Assembly: GCA_037501455.1 (NCBI GenBank)
Contig: CM074862.1
Coordinates: forward strand, 60,357,501 to 60,421,500
DNA length: 64,000 nucleotides
Reading direction: 5' to 3'
Source: Lantana camara
Taxonomy: Eukaryota; Streptophyta; Magnoliopsida; Lamiales; Verbenaceae
Part shown: positions 45,307 to 58,801 of the stretch, in pieces
Layout of the letters: every line of letters begins with the position of its first letter
Numbering within the stretch: the first letter of the stretch is position 1
Translations under genes and position numbers: made by a program
The notes under the pieces: model-generated
Databases searched by the model: none
What the model was told of the DNA's origin: nothing
What the model saw: only the letters and a program-made list of their open reading frames with translations

Positions 45307-46445
45307 TGTAGCACCCGGAACGCCGAGATGCCACACCCCCGCACCATGAGTCTAGCTCACACATGAAATGGGTAGTCCATATATGAACCGGACTCATGGC
45401 GAACGGGTGACAATAAAAAAACTCAAAAGCTAGGCGGGTACCCTCAAATACTACCAATAAACAATTCAGAACAATAAAAGCGGAAGCAATAGCAATCAAT
45501 ACTTATAGGTACCATATTTACATATTTACTTATAGATACCAACATTTATATAATAGTAGGTACCAACACTTATCAATACATTATCATCTCCTACACATCA
45601 TACATATATAAATAACCCAAAACCACTAACATGATAAGCCGAAAATACCAAGAACATGAAAATGCAATGCTAGACTCAACTCGACAACTGGACACGACTC
45701 GGATTCCCGCCTAGCACGCCACTGACAGTACCTGAAAAGTTTGAGGTGTCAGTCTACCACAGACTGAGTGAGGGGTTTATAAATAAATATTCGCGCAAGT
45801 AACATGCAAGCCATAATCTCGGGTAAGGGTTCATAAAATAGAAACAATATAAGTTTAATAGTAAAAGATAACTCGCCCGAGATTACAACTAATCAATTTA
45901 ACAATACACTCAATTTAATTCAATTCAATCAGTGGCTCGGCGAGTGAGGGCAAATCTCCAACCTTTCTCCGACAGTGTACAATAATTCAGTTGTAATTAA
46001 TTAAGTGATCAAGCAATAGAACTTAGTGCACAATTAGCAATTTCAATCAATAACTCCTTCTTCCTCCGGGTGATGGCGGGCTTGCAAGACCCAACCATCC
46101 AGGCACGGTGTACGTCAGGAGCATGACTCCCACGTACGGGATTTCTTCCTCCACCAAACCTCCTGATAGATTCAGAGGTGATCACACAATGGTGAGGATA
46201 GTGCAAGAGTTACCCGTCAGCCCTTGCTTTCCCGGTTGGCTCAATACACTACCCTCGGGCCCAACGTGAATAATAGTTACTCGCCAAAACAATCAATGCG
46301 TTAATCAATCAATCAATCAATCAATCCAATTCTATGAAATCAATTGAAAATCATAAGGTTCGAAAACTATAGATATATAGATACGTTTTGGCCGAAAATC
46401 ACATAAGTGTTGTAAGGTTCTATATATCTAGAATTTAAACCTCAC

Positions 46446-46518
46446 CTGACGAGCGACGGAACAAGACAAGGATACTAGAAAGTGCCCAACGGTCAATGAT
46501 CTCTGCCCTGGAGAAAAA
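46446..46518 (-). other. Putative 73-nt leader micro-exon in G 3' LTR
   Basis: On the minus strand: TTTCTTGTCTAG|TTTTTCTCCAGGG … GCTCGTCAG|GTGAGG. The 5' LTR copy is 52853-52924 with 72 nt. Confidence 0.48.
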
Positions 46519-47113
46519 CTAGACAAGAAAGGAAATAACGTGAACTCGTGGGACAAGACTCAATATGAGACCAAGTATGACACACGGCAATGCTCATGTA
46601 AATAAATAACCATCCCAACACTTTAATAACCATACATATTAACAATTAAGTTGCACTTAATCATATATGAGAACCAACTAACACTTAAAAGATGAAATAA
46701 ATCTCAAGGAGTCACATATTTAAAGCGTTCAATCATTTCAAGTTCAATTCATATAGGGCATGGAGTCACACAATACATTTGAGCAATTAAGTACCAAGAA
46801 GTATCAAGTAGGAGCATACTTATCAATTAAACAAGTATATAACTCATATAATTCACATATTGGAGCCAAGAGAGTGAATGGAATGCAATAAGAAAGGTTT
46901 TGGTGAAGTTTGGCCAAAACCGATAATTTTTGGAAATGTACATGTTGTGGGAAAACTGGAATATCTTAAATTCTAGAAGTGGGAATTGAGGTTTGTTTGT
47001 TGGATATGAAAGTAGACACATAGACCTTTCCAACGCTATATGACACGTTTTCTAATTCAAACCGAGGTGAAAATGGCGTTGGTTTGAAGTTGGACAAAAT
47101 GCAGGAAATAAAA

Positions 47114-47236
47114 GGTGACACGCCCGTGTCACTAAAATACACTAAGCCGTGACACCCCCGTGTCACGGTACAGAAACTCAACCCAACGAACACCCCCTTG
47201 TCACGCTGAAGAGGGGAAAAGCGACACCCCCGTGTC
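47114..47236 (-). repeat. Palindrome array of GTGACAC type in G 3' LTR
   Basis: Units include GGTGACACGCCCGTGTCAC (47114-47132), a 22-bp CCGTGACAC-type unit (47147-47168), a half unit near 47190-47203 and GACACCCCCGTGTC (47223-47236). The 5' LTR copy spans 53519-53646. The sequence matches the array type of element A. Confidence 0.9.
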
Positions 47237-48181
47237 ACTGTGCGTAACAGAAAAACAGGGCAAGAAAACAGGGGAGGTCGCGGGAAAAGGTTCCCAAACC
47301 AATCAATCACCAAACTACATCAAATAAACACTTGAAAACCAACATATAGCATGTATATGATCATATATATCCATTAATCATCATATAATCCAAGGAAACA
47401 TGCATCAAATCATCAAGAATTCATCATCAAAATCCCATATAAAATCATATATTCCCAACTTCAACATAACTTCAAGTTTCATGCAAGAAATGAAGAAACA
47501 AGGAACTAAACATGCTTCTAATCATGAATAAGCATGAAAGCATCAATCAATCATCAAACCCTACTCAACCAAATAATCAAAAGCTCAAGCAATTCATACA
47601 TATACCTTGAAAGAATGAATAGAAAGATGAAAGGAACTATGGAGATGATGGTGATGCCTCATACTCATGCAATTCCTCCTTGAAATTAACTTGGAATGAT
47701 GAAATCTCCTCCTTCTCTTCCATGGTGTAAAAATCGGTATTTCGTGTGTGTGTGTGTGAGGTTAATTTGATGAGAATGAAATGAAATGGAAGAGATGAAT
47801 GAGATATTTACAAAAGTCTTCCACATATATGCATGACTCATCACTTTTTGCACATAAGTCCCTCCATTATATGAATGCATACAATTAAGTTTCAATCCAT
47901 GTAAAATGAGTATCTAACTCTATTTAAGTCATGCAATTAAATCCACACATTTATATATATGAGCATTTAGTCACGTTAACAATTAATTCATAAAAGCTCA
48001 TGGAAATATTTTGCATCTAATGTTATGAAAAATATATAAAGTATCACATAATATCAATTAAGCACAATATCAATTATCGCATAATGCATAAATTGAAAAC
48101 GGGGCGTTACAACTCTCTCCCCCTTAAGAGAACCTGGTCCCCAGGTCCACTGCCGAGTTTAAAATGATGCACAAGCAACAA

Positions 48182-48312
48182 GAGAGCCCCGTCTCTTAGA
48201 CAAGTAACGAGAGAGCCCCGTCTCTCCACAAGAAATGAGAGAACCCCGTCTCTCTAGCAAATAAAGAGAGAACCCCGTCTCTCTAACAACTAAGGAGAGT
48301 ACCCCGACTCTC
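48182..48312 (-). repeat. Five GAGAG hairpin repeats in G
   Basis: Units start at 48182, 48211, 48237, 48266 and 48295 (period 26-29). In sense orientation they read GAGAGACGGGGTTCTCTC with small changes, the same unit as after C gag. Confidence 0.88.
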
Positions 48313-51300
48313 ACACAAGCAAGAATTTCAAGAGAACGCTTAATTAAACATTCACACAGAACTTCACGAAATGATCAAGTAGGAGAAGTCAAATACCAAC
48401 TAGTCTTACAAAACCAATTAACAAATACAAAGAACCATACGTGGTGATAATAAAATGTACATTGCACATGATATGCATGTTTTGATGTACCGTTCACCAT
48501 GGTCTTAGAAAACTTCAGTGGCAGTAACTTGATTCAATACTTGATTCTTTGATCAGAATCCCTTCTAACCAAAATGCCATTCCTCGGATGCCTGATGTCA
48601 GTATGTACCCCAATAACTACTCAATATCCATCCCGCGATCAAATTTCTAACCTTTCTACCACCACGGTTCGAAGATTCAATTCTTGAATATGCACTTGGT
48701 AGTAATCCGACCACCCATTCTTCTTACAAATTATAGTTGACCTCCTCCGATGCCCGGACTAATTATTTGATGAATCGAGGTCTACCTTTTTATCCTTCAA
48801 AATATTCCCAGTTCAAGTAAGTCTCAGGTGATCCCTTGCGATAGAGAATGTTCCCGTCGAGTTGTTTTTATCTTGTAATATGGTAATAGTGTCGCACCTC
48901 TTTGGTCACTTCGTGCAAATCTTGAATGACAGTCGCTTTCCTTGAAAAATTCTTACCTTTGATCAAAGTAAACTTACTCAACTTATAAAAATCATGATCT
49001 CTCCCATTTCTCCTCAGATTTGTTTCAATTTCAACTCGGCTCAAGATATGCCTCCTTATGGCTTTTAAAAACCTCCATTTGAGAACTCTAGGCGCACGAG
49101 ATTTAAACTATTGAAGACTTCATTCACCTAGTTCCGATAGAGAGTTTCCGAAAGAACCATTTTCCTTGAAGTTTCAACTCTCCCAAGTGAGATCCAAACA
49201 TCGATTTTAAGTTGTTCCCCGACCGGCTCTCGCCCTTAAGAAAATAGGAATATTTTCTGTCTAACTTCTAGAACTAGTTCTACCCTTTCTCAAATCCAAG
49301 CTTCTCTTCTTTCTAATTCTCTTGAAGTACCTCTAACTCTCGATCTCATTCTCGAAGTATTTCTCTATCTCAATTGGAAATCCAACGAACACTGAATCTT
49401 TCCTCAATTCTTGAATATCCATTCCATTTCTTGAAGCTTTTACCCTTTCCAAAATCATTTCCTAAATATCCTCATCCTGACCTTGGAGGTCATCAAGCAT
49501 CTCAATCTCCTAATTCATCCCTTGTTGTTGCTTTCAAGTAACCCCATCATTTGTAACCCTTACACTTTTGTTGCTTCTAACAAATGTAATTCCTTTGAGC
49601 ACAACCACAAATTTGAAGTCATTTCCCCAGTCGACTCAACTTCCTTGATATCAGCAATCTTAAATCTCGCCACTTGTTCGGACATTTCATCTCACGTTTA
49701 TTTTTGAAGTGACAACTTCTTCCATCCAACTCCTAACTACTTTTCCCGGCCTTTCAATTGTTCTTTCTCCCTTTTGTTCCTCACTTTGCAACCCAATTCT
49801 TTTCGTATCATACTTCAGTTGTGTCTCGGTTCAAGTAATGCTTGATAGATGAGGTGGAGAGGTTTTCTATCAAGAAAACACTTAAAGTGCATGTTGGGTT
49901 AAGATGTCGATGCACGTATTACACTTATAAATACTAAATACACAAGTTGGAAAATTTACGCTCAAGTAGGAATGCATATATAGTTAAAGAAATTTAAATA
50001 ATTTAAACAATGTATGATGCACGTGCCATGAATGCTTTGAACCTGTCACCGTAGCTACATCCTTTAACTTAGCACTTGTTCTTTGTTTTGTTGAATTACA
50101 AGCTTGCCTCGAATTTGTTGGTTATTCCTGGTTACCTACGGTCTTCCAATTTTCTTCAAAATCCCCAGCATCAACCCGTACGTTTCCATCACTCGAGGAT
50201 TGAAATTTCTTGAACTCAATTCTGTCCCCAAGTATTCCTTCCAATTTATAGATTCTAAGTGTGGTTCGAGCCTTCACCTTAAATATTTTCTTGTTCAAAG
50301 CTTCCTTATCTCGACTCGTATAACTTGGTAATCAAATTATGATTCTTGAACTCCAATGCTTCTACTTCCGTGAAATTGATAACTAGCCCTCTTTCGAAAA
50401 GTAGTCTCTAATTGTTATCCGAAGTCTTCACCTAGTTATCACCTCAATCGAAATCCTCGATTTAATTTGTATAAGTTTAAATAGTCGAACGAACTCACCC
50501 TCCAATTGTTTACACTCAAGCATATAGTTTCCTTCTATAAGCTCGTTACCTTCTTTCACCGTTTCCATTTTTGCTCCATATCTTCCAATTCCCCTTCTTC
50601 CTTACTCAAAATCCGTAGTGACTTCAATTCCCTTTTTTCTTAATCTCTTCATTCTTCTTCATCGATCTAACCTCCTCCAAGATTCCCTTCGTTTCATCCC
50701 TTGGTTTGCACAACCCCGTTGAGTTTGGTTGACTAACTTAACTTTTGATGTGGCATGGTATATGTATTAATCTTATGATGACTTAGCATCATCTACCCCA
50801 ACTCCACCTCTTTGAACTTCTTCCACTTACCTAAAGCTCGTAGGTCATCCCACAACTTGATTTTCGATTCTAATAGTGGAAAATCCTCAACTTGCTTTCA
50901 ACTCCGAACCCTAAGTCCCTAGTACCCTCGAGGCCTCCTCGGTGATTGAGACCTTTAACCTTAAAACACTCTAGAGGTTTTCTTCAGTTTTGCTCTTGAA
51001 TGAAATGATCCTACGGATTCCTGTTAAAAAGACTTTTGCAATATAGGCGTGTGAGTGTTAATCTTGCAAGTTGTAGGCATCACGCCCTACCACTATCCCG
51101 TTAAATATCTACCAACTTCATTAGAGCTTGAAAGTTACTCCCACCTTTGGCCCTTCAATTCCCGAATCTTAACACTTGAAGTATAACCTAACTAGAGCAA
51201 TCCATGACTCTTGATTTTCTTTTATGAAGTTCCCCTGTGCATTCCTTACAACTTCAAAGCAAAAGAAAAGAACTTGGGGTAGATTGAAGTTGTTGTAGAA

Positions 51301-51692
51301 ATTGGTCGTGGTTTGATATAATCTTCATAACCTATAACTCCAAATTAGTTCAAAGCTAAATGCATGCGGTTAGTACATGCTCATGTCACATAATTAGCAT
51401 TTAACCACATATTTGATGCAGAACGCAATAATTAATTCAACTAAATTAAAGAAAACACATCAAACATATAAATTCCAAGTCATCGAAGATCAATTAATCA
51501 TCAAGTAGTAACATAAATCAATGCCATGCACATGTCATCAAGTAGCTCAAAGATGTTCAGGTAAGTTCAAATAAATTCAAATAAGTTCAAGTAGTTCCAA
51601 ATAAGATGCAAGACTCGCAATTATCAAATAATCCTATGCCGTTCGACCTAGACATGACACGACTCGACGCTAGAACCGCGGTTTTGCAACCG

Positions 51693-51705
51693 GGCTCTGA
51701 TACCA
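51693..51705 (-). other. Primer-binding site of G
   Basis: Minus-strand TGGTATCAGAGCC, seven bases after the LTR end, exact initiator-Met tRNA match. Confidence 0.93.
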
Positions 51706-51712
51706 CCTAAGA

Positions 51713-54518
51713 TGTAGCACCCGGAACGCCGAGATGCCACACCCCCACACCATGAGTCTAGCTCACACATGAAATGAGTAGTCCATATATGAACCGGACT
51801 CATGGCGAACGGGTGACAATAAAAAAACTCAAAAGCTAGGCGGGTACCCTCAAATACTACCAATAAACAATTCAGAACAATAAAAGCGGAAGCAATAGCA
51901 ATCAATACTTATAGGTACCATATTTACATATTTACTTATAGATACCAACATTTATATAATAGTAGGTACCAACACTTATCAATACATTATCATCTCCTAT
52001 ACATCATACATATATAAATAACCCAAAACCACTAACATGATAAGCCGAAAATACCAAGAACATGAAAATGCAATGCTAGACTCAACTCGACAACTAGACA
52101 CGACTCGGACTCCCCCCTAGCACGCCACTGACAGTACCTGAAAAGCGTGAGGTGTCAGTCTACCACAGACTGAGTGAGGGGTTTATAAATAAATATTCGC
52201 GTAAGTAACATGCAAGCCATAATCTCGGGTAAGGGTTCATAAAATAGAAACAATATAAGTTTAATAGTAAAAGATAACTCGCCCGAGATTACAACTAATC
52301 AATTTAACAATACACTCAATTTAATTCAATTCAATCAGTGGCCCGGCGAGTGAGGGCAAATCTCCAACCTTTCTCCGACAGTGTACAATAATTCAGTTGT
52401 AATTAATTAAGTGATCAAGCAATAGAACTTAGTGCACAATTAGCAATTTCAATCAATAACCCCTTCTTCCTCCGGGTGATGGCGGGCTTGCAAGACCCAA
52501 CCATCCAGGCACGGTGTATGTCAGGAGCATGACTCCCACGTACGGGATTTCTTCCTCCACCAAACCTCCTGATGGATTCAGAGGTGATCACACAATGGTG
52601 AGGATAGTGCAAGAGTTACCCGTCAGCCCTTGCTTTCCCGGTTGGCTCAATACACTACCCTCCGGCCCAACGTGAACAATAGTTACTCGCCAAAACAATC
52701 AATGCGTTAATCAATCAATCAATCAATCAATCCAATTCCGTGAAATCAATTGAAAATCATAAGGTTCGAACACTATAGATATATAGATACGTTTTGGCTG
52801 AAAATCACATAAGTGTTGTAAGGTTCTATATATCTAGAATTTAAACCTCACCTGACGAGTGACGGAACAAGACAAGGATACTAGAAAGTGCCCAACGGTC
52901 AATGATCTCCGCCCTGGAGATAAACTGGACAAGAAAGGAAATAACGTGAACTCGTGGGACAAGACTCAATATGAGACCAAGTATGACGCACGGCAATGCT
53001 CGTGTAAATAAATAACCATCCCAACACTTTAATAACCATACATATTAACAATTAAGTGGCACTTAATCATATATGAGAACCAACTAACACTTAAAAGATG
53101 AAATAAATCTCAAGGAGTCACATATTTAAAGCATTCAATCATTTCAAGTTCAATTCATATAGGGCATGGAGTCACACAATACATTTGAGCAATTATGTAC
53201 CAAGAAGTATCAAGTAGGAGCATACTTATCAATTAAACAAGTATATAACTCATATAATTCACATATGGGAGCCAAGAGAGTGAATGAAATGCAATAAGAA
53301 AGGTTTTGGTGAAGTTTGGCCAAAACTGACAATTTTTGGAAATGTACATGTTGTGGGAAAACTGGAATATCTTAAATTCTAGAAGTGGGAATCGAGGTTT
53401 GTTTGTTGGATAGGAAAGTAGACACATAGACCTTTCCAACGCTATATGGCACGTTTTCTAATTCAAACCGAGGTGAAAATGGCGTTGGTTTGAAGTTGGA
53501 CAAAATGCAGGAAATAAAAGGTGACACGCCCGTGTCACTAAAATACACTAAGCCGTGACACCCCCGTGTCACGGTACAGAAACTCAACCCAACGAACACC
53601 CCCGTGTCACGCTGAAGAGGGGAAAAGCGACACCCCCGTGTCACTGTGCGTAACAGAAAAACAGGGCAAGAAAACAGGGGAGGTCGCGGGAAAAGGTTCC
53701 CAAACCAATCAATCACCAAACTACATCAAATAAACACTTGAAAACCAACATATAGCATGTATATGATCATATATATCCATTAATCATCATATAATCCAAG
53801 GAAACATGCATCAAATCATCAAGAATTCATCATCAAAATCCCATGTAAAATCATATATTCCCAACTTCAACATAACTTCAGGTTTCATGCAAGAAATGAA
53901 GAAACAAGGACCTAAACATGCTTCTAATCATGAATAAGCATGAAAGCATCAATCAATCATCAAACCCTACTCAACCAAATAATCAAAAGCTCAAGCAATT
54001 CATACATATACCTTGAAAGAATGAATGGAAAGATGAAAGGAACTATGGAGATGATGGTGATGCCTCATACTCATGCAATTCCTCCTTGAAATTAACTTGG
54101 AATGATGAAATCTCCTCCTTCTCTTCCGTGGTGTAAAAATCGGTATTTAGTGTGTGTGTGTGTGTGAGGTTAATTTGATGAGAATGAAATGAAATGGAAG
54201 AGATGAATGAGATATTTACAAAAGTCTTCCACATATATGCATGACTCATCACTTTTTACACATAAGTCCCTCCATTATATGAATACATGCAATTAGTTTC
54301 AATCCATGTAAAATGAGTATCTAACTCTATTTAAGTCATGCAATTAAATCCACACATTTACATATATGAGCATTTAGTCACGTTAACAATTAATTCATAA
54401 AAGCTCATGGAAATATTATGCATCTAATGTTATGAAAAATATATAAAGTATCACATAATATCAATTAAGCACATTATCAATTATCGCATAATGCATAAAT
54501 TGAAAACGGGGCATTACA
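51713..54518 (-). repeat. Element G 5' LTR
   Basis: On the minus strand it starts TGTAATGCCCC at 54518 (CG to TG relative to the 3' copy). Parts: exon 1 low end 54012, palindromes 53519-53646, micro-exon 52853-52924, exon 3 high end 52137. Confidence 0.92.
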
Positions 54519-54523
54519 GTTTC

Positions 54524-55065
54524 TGAGCTACAACCCCCCTCGGTTTTCCGGTTCTATTGATGATGCGATCTCGGAAGGTTGGCTGATTCGATTGGCGAGG
54601 ATTTTTGGAGTTCGACAGTTCACCACGCAAGAGAAGGCTCAATTTGCTATATTCCAACTAGATGGAGATGCATATGAATGGTGGGAAAGAACGAGAGAGA
54701 AACTTGAAGTGGACGAAGAGGAAGTGACTTGGGAGGTTTTCAAGAGAGAATTCCGGGAATGCTTTGTACCGGAGGTAGTAAGAGAGAGAAAGGAGCAGGA
54801 GTTCATGGATTTGAAGCAAGGTGCGCGTACGGTGACTCAATATCTCGCCGTGTTTAACTGGCTTGGGAAATATGCCCCTCATGTCACCCGGGATGAGAAG
54901 AGAAAGTCGAGGAAATTCATTGCGGGATTAAGACAAGATTTGAGACATGGCCAGGCGGGTCACAACTTCGAGTCATTTGCTGACACTGTGCAACGAGCTT
55001 TGGTTCAAGAGGAAGAGTTCAAGAAGGACCCGGTTTTTAGAGCTCCTATGGGAAGAGACCGATGA
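54524..55065 (+). pseudogene. Element F gag, core after G
   Basis: The frame continues from 45306 across the excised G insert. It carries a Gag core: WLIRLARIFGVRQF, AYEWWERTREKL, WEVFKREFRECFVP, LKQGARTVTQYLAVFNWLGKYAP and GLRQDLRH. It diverges from the Gags of A, B and C, although F pol resembles B pol. The frame ends at 55063-55065, while the basic GKRPMI segment and the knuckle region continue in another frame from about 55050, so a small indel lies between about 55020 and 55050. Confidence 0.87.
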
Positions 55066-57262
55066 TTCAAGCTACTCCCCCTCCTAAAGGTCCCTTTAAG
55101 AAGCCAAGAATGGGAGGACCAACTCCACCGGTTCTAAACGCTTTGCCTGCACCAACGAGGGATCGACAAGGTGTAAGTGAGGCTAGATTGGCTCAGTCTC
55201 CTTGTACACATTGTGGAGGACCAACTCACAATTTCTACAACTGCCGGAGGAGGTTAAACTTGTGTCTCATAGGCGGGAAGGGTGACCATATGGCGGATAC
55301 TTGTCCTGACAAGGACCCCGGATTTCAGAAACGAGTTCAAAGGCCAATGATCCCGGCTCGTGCTTATGCCCTCGAGGGTGAGGAGCAAGATGCAGAGATT
55401 GATCCTACAGCTGTGGTGGAAGGTACACTATCCATACATAACATGAACATCCATGCACTCTTTGATCCGGGTGCCACGCATTCCTTTATTTCTTGTGATC
55501 TAGTTGATAATCTGTGCTTGCCTGTTATATGTTTATCTTCTTATTATTTGGTGAGTTCGCCACTTGGTGGGAGTCTTCAGACAGATCGGTTGGTTCGGGG
55601 GTGTTCAGTTTTTATTGAGGGGAAAGAGTATCCGGCTGATTTAATTGTTATGCCTATGAAGAGGTATGGAGTTATTTTGGGTATGGATTGGTTGTCCAGG
55701 CATCGGGCCAATGTTGGTTGTTTTGCGAAGAAAGTGATTTTGGGAAATGAATTGGTGATTGGTAGTGGATCAAGAACAGTATCTCTCTTGTCTTACACGG
55801 AAGCTCATAAGCTGATGAGAGAAGGAGCAACGGGATTTATTGCGTATCTTCTTAATAGGCCGAAAGATCAAGTCAAGTTGGAGGATACCGCGGTTGTTAA
55901 GGATTTTTCCGATGTCTTTCCGGAGAATTTGAGTTCTTTACCACCAGACCGTGAGATTGAATTCGTCATCGACTTATATCCAGGATCCAAACCATACTCT
56001 AAGACCCCGTATCGGATGGCACCGGCCGAATTGAAAGAGTTAAAGATTCAGTTAGAGGAATTACTTAAAGTTGGATATATTCGGCCAAGTTCGTCACCTT
56101 GGGGTGCTCCGGTTCTCTTTGTTAAGAAAAAGGATGGAACCTTAAGAATGTGTGTAGATTACCGGGAGCTGAATCGGATGACTGTAAAGAATAAGTATCC
56201 TTTGCCCCATATTGAGGATTTATTCGACATGTTACAAGGTTTAGGGGTTTACTCAAAATTGGATTTGAGACAAGGATATTATCAACTGAAGATCCTGGAA
56301 GAGGACATTCCGAATACTGGATTTAATACCCGGTATAGACACTACGAGTTCGTAGTGATGCCTTTTGGATTGACTAATGCTCCGGCTGCTTTTATGGATA
56401 TGATGCATTGAATTTTTCGGCCCTATTTGGATAAGTTTGTGGTAATATTCATCGATGACATTCTGGTTTATTTGAGGACTCCGGAGGATCATGCCAGGCA
56501 TCTCAGAATTGTGTTGGACACCTTAAGAGAACATCGGTTATATGCTAAGTTTAGCAAATGTGAATTCTGGATTGATCGGGTAGCATTTCTGGGCCATATT
56601 GTCTCAAGGAAAGGTTTGGAAGTAGATCCTTCTAAAATTGAGACAGTTATTCAATGGCAAAGCCCGAAAAATGCTTCTGAAGTAAGGAGTTTCTTTGGTT
56701 TAGCAGGCCACTATCGAAGATTCGTACAGGATTTCTCAAGGGTTGCCGATCCTTTAACCCGATTGACTAAGAAGGTGGTTAAGTTTGAATGGGATGAGGC
56801 ATGTGAGGCTAGCTTCCAACTTTTAAAGGAAAAGCTGACTATTGCCCCTGTATTAGCGCTTCCCGAAGGTACAGAAGGATATACAGTTTATACGGACGCC
56901 TCAAAGGAAGGTTTGGGATGTGTGTTGATGCAGAATGGAAGGGTAATCGCCTATGCGTCAAGGAAATTGAAAGATCATGAGCAGAACTACCCCACTCACG
57001 ATTTGGAATTAGCGGCAGTGATCTTTGCTTTGGGTAAGTGGAGACACTATCTTTATGGAATATCGTTCGAGGTCTTTTCCGATCACAAGAGTCCCGAATT
57101 CTTATTCTCACAAAAAGAATTGAATAAGAGACAACGGCGTTGGATGGAACTGTTGGCGGATTATGAGTGTACCATCCGATACCATCCCGGCAAAGCCAAT
57201 TTGGTCGCGGATGCGCTTAGTAGGAAAGCTAGCGTGTCCAATGTAAAGGTGGAAATTGGAGA
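55062..57262 (+). pseudogene. Element F pol part 1: knuckles, protease, RT, RNase H
   Basis: It starts with the Gag tail ([11 protein letters not shown]), a CCHC knuckle [14 protein letters not shown], and a second one in which Cys is replaced (CLIGGKGDH). Then protease [15 protein letters not shown] with [42 protein letters not shown] and FIDDILVY, and RNase H with [10 protein letters not shown] and ASRKLKDH. Breaks: TGA at 56409-56411 (Arg position) and a small deletion with frameshift at about 57260 in the linker before integrase. Confidence 0.92.
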
Positions 57263-58768
57263 TTAAGGGCTAGTATTCGGAATATCACGGTTCAACCGGA
57301 TCTTAGACAGAAATTATTTGATGCTCAGAGAATTGATCCCGAGGTTCAGAAATTAGCTGAGAAAGCTCGAGCTGATTCAGAGTGTCCGTTTGGGTTTGAT
57401 GATACGGGACTTCTAAGATTCAAGAATAGAATTGTCGTCCCGGAAGAGTTAAAGAGGATTATTCTTGAGGAAGCCCATCGGCCAGGGTATTCGATACATC
57501 CCGGAGGGAACAAAATGTATAAGGATTTAAAATAATTCTATTGGTGGAATGGTTTGAAACGGGATGTTATCAACTTTGTGAAGCATTGCATAACCTGTCA
57601 AGTGGTAAAAGCAGAACATCAAAAGCCATCGGGGCTATTTCAACCATTGCCTATCCCGGAGTGGAAGTGGGAACAAATAGCCATGGATTTTGTTTCGGGA
57701 TTACCGAAAGTGAGAGGCGGTTTTGATGGAATTTGGGTGATTGTGGACAGATTGACAAAATCAACCCATTTCCTTGCTATCAGGATGTCCGATAAAGTGA
57801 GTAAATTGGCTAAGAGATATAATGATGAAATTGTTAGGCTTCATGGGGTACCTGTTAGCATTATCTCGGATCGGGATCCAAGATTTACTTCACGGTTATG
57901 GCAAGAATTACAGAAGTGGTTGGGAACAAGGCTTCAATTCAACACAGCTTTCCATCCTCAGACTGACGGACAATCAGAGAGGTTGATTAAGTATCTGGAG
58001 GACATGTTCAGAGAATGTGCATTGGATTTTCAGAGCTCGTGGAATGAACAGTTGCCGTTAATCGAGTTTGCTTAAAATAATAGCTGTCAAGCCTCGATAG
58101 AAATGGCCCCTTACGAAGCTCTTTACGGACGTAAATGTCAATCACCGTTGTTCTTCGATTTGGAGGAATGGAATTGGACCAAGCAAGAAGGTGTTAAACG
58201 AGGGGAAAGAAAGGAAAAACCCTCTAAGGCGGTGCAAGAGGCTATTGACAAGGTCCAGATAATTAGACAACAGATGAAGGCGGCTCAGGATCGACAAAAG
58301 AGTTATGCCGACCTTCGGAGAAAGAATCTTGAATTTGAGGTTGGAGATAGGGTTTTCTTAAAGGCATCTCCACGAAAAGGGTTCCCAAGGATTGGACGAG
58401 GAGGAAAATTAAACCCTCGGTATATGGGACCGTATGAGATTCTAGAGAAGATTGGGGATACGGCCTATCGATTGGACTTGCCTCCGAGTTTAACCGGAAT
58501 TCATAACGTGTTTAATGTTTCACAGCTTCGGAAATATTACCGAGACGAGTCCGAGGTTCTACCGGATGAAGAAGTGGAGTTAGAACCAGATCTCACCTTC
58601 GTTCAAAAGCCAATTAAGATATTGGATCGGAAATTTCAGGAACTTCGAAATCGGCGTATTCCACTAGTCAAGGTTCTTTGGAGAAATGATAAAACCGAAG
58701 AGGCTACATGGGAGACGGAGGAAAAGATGCAAAAGGTTCACCCGGAATTGTTTCCGAGCGAGCAGTGA
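57263..58768 (+). pseudogene. Element F pol part 2: integrase and chromodomain
   Basis: The frame is shifted relative to part 1. Stops are at 57533-57535 and 58073-58075. The integrase zinc finger has HRPGYSIH and CITC. The catalytic core shows [16 protein letters not shown] and GQSERLIKYLEDM. Then the GPY segment (MGPYEIL) and a chromodomain-like end WETEEKMQKVHPELF. Family knowledge: the chromodomain binds modified histone and may steer insertion into heterochromatin. Confidence 0.91.
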
Positions 58769-58784
58769 ATCGGAGGACGGATTC
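58767..58784 (+). other. Hairpin at pol stop, before the PPT (F)
   Basis: GAATCGGAGGACGGATTC overlaps the pol TGA (58766-58768) as in B. The PPT AAGGGGGAGAGAT follows at 58789-58801. Confidence 0.78.
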
Positions 58785-58801
58785 TTTTAAGGGGGAGAGA
58801 T

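Larger units (their letters stand above)
45307..48111 (-). repeat. Element G 3' LTR
   Basis: On the minus strand it starts TGTAACGCCCC at 48111 and ends GGGTGCTACA at 45307. Parts: exon 1 low end 47606 (TTCAAG|GTATA), palindromes 47114-47236, micro-exon 46446-46518, hairpin 45750-45766, exon 3 high end 45731 (TTTTCAG|G then GTGCTAGGCGGG). Confidence 0.92.
48112..51712 (-). other. Element G: non-coding interior
   Basis: 3.6 kb with no long frame on the sense strand and no gag or pol motif. From the PPT side: PPT 48112-48126, hairpin 48131-48148 (GGACCTGGGGACCAGGTT in sense), and five GAGAG hairpin repeats (48182-48312). A GGTGACAGGT … CATTCATGGCACG block near 50018-50053 is shared with D and H. 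The remaining part is pyrimidine-rich on the plus strand and looks like decayed sequence of unknown origin. Confidence 0.78.
45307..54518 (-). mobile_element. Element G: complete non-coding (LARD-like) retrotransposon
   Basis: LTRs 45307-48111 and 51713-54518 (about 2.8 kb each) in minus orientation, a 3.6-kb interior, and the exact target duplication GTTTC (45302-45306 and 54519-54523). PBS and PPT are intact but no protein domain is readable. It is the innermost and thus youngest level of the nest. LTR text is related to C but its palindromes are of A type. Confidence 0.93.

Noticed and set aside
48113..51712. Possible host gene fragment captured in G's interior.
   Set aside because: I found no frame or recognisable exon-intron pattern; the shared modules with D and H point to ordinary LARD sequence. 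A protein search could still change this.
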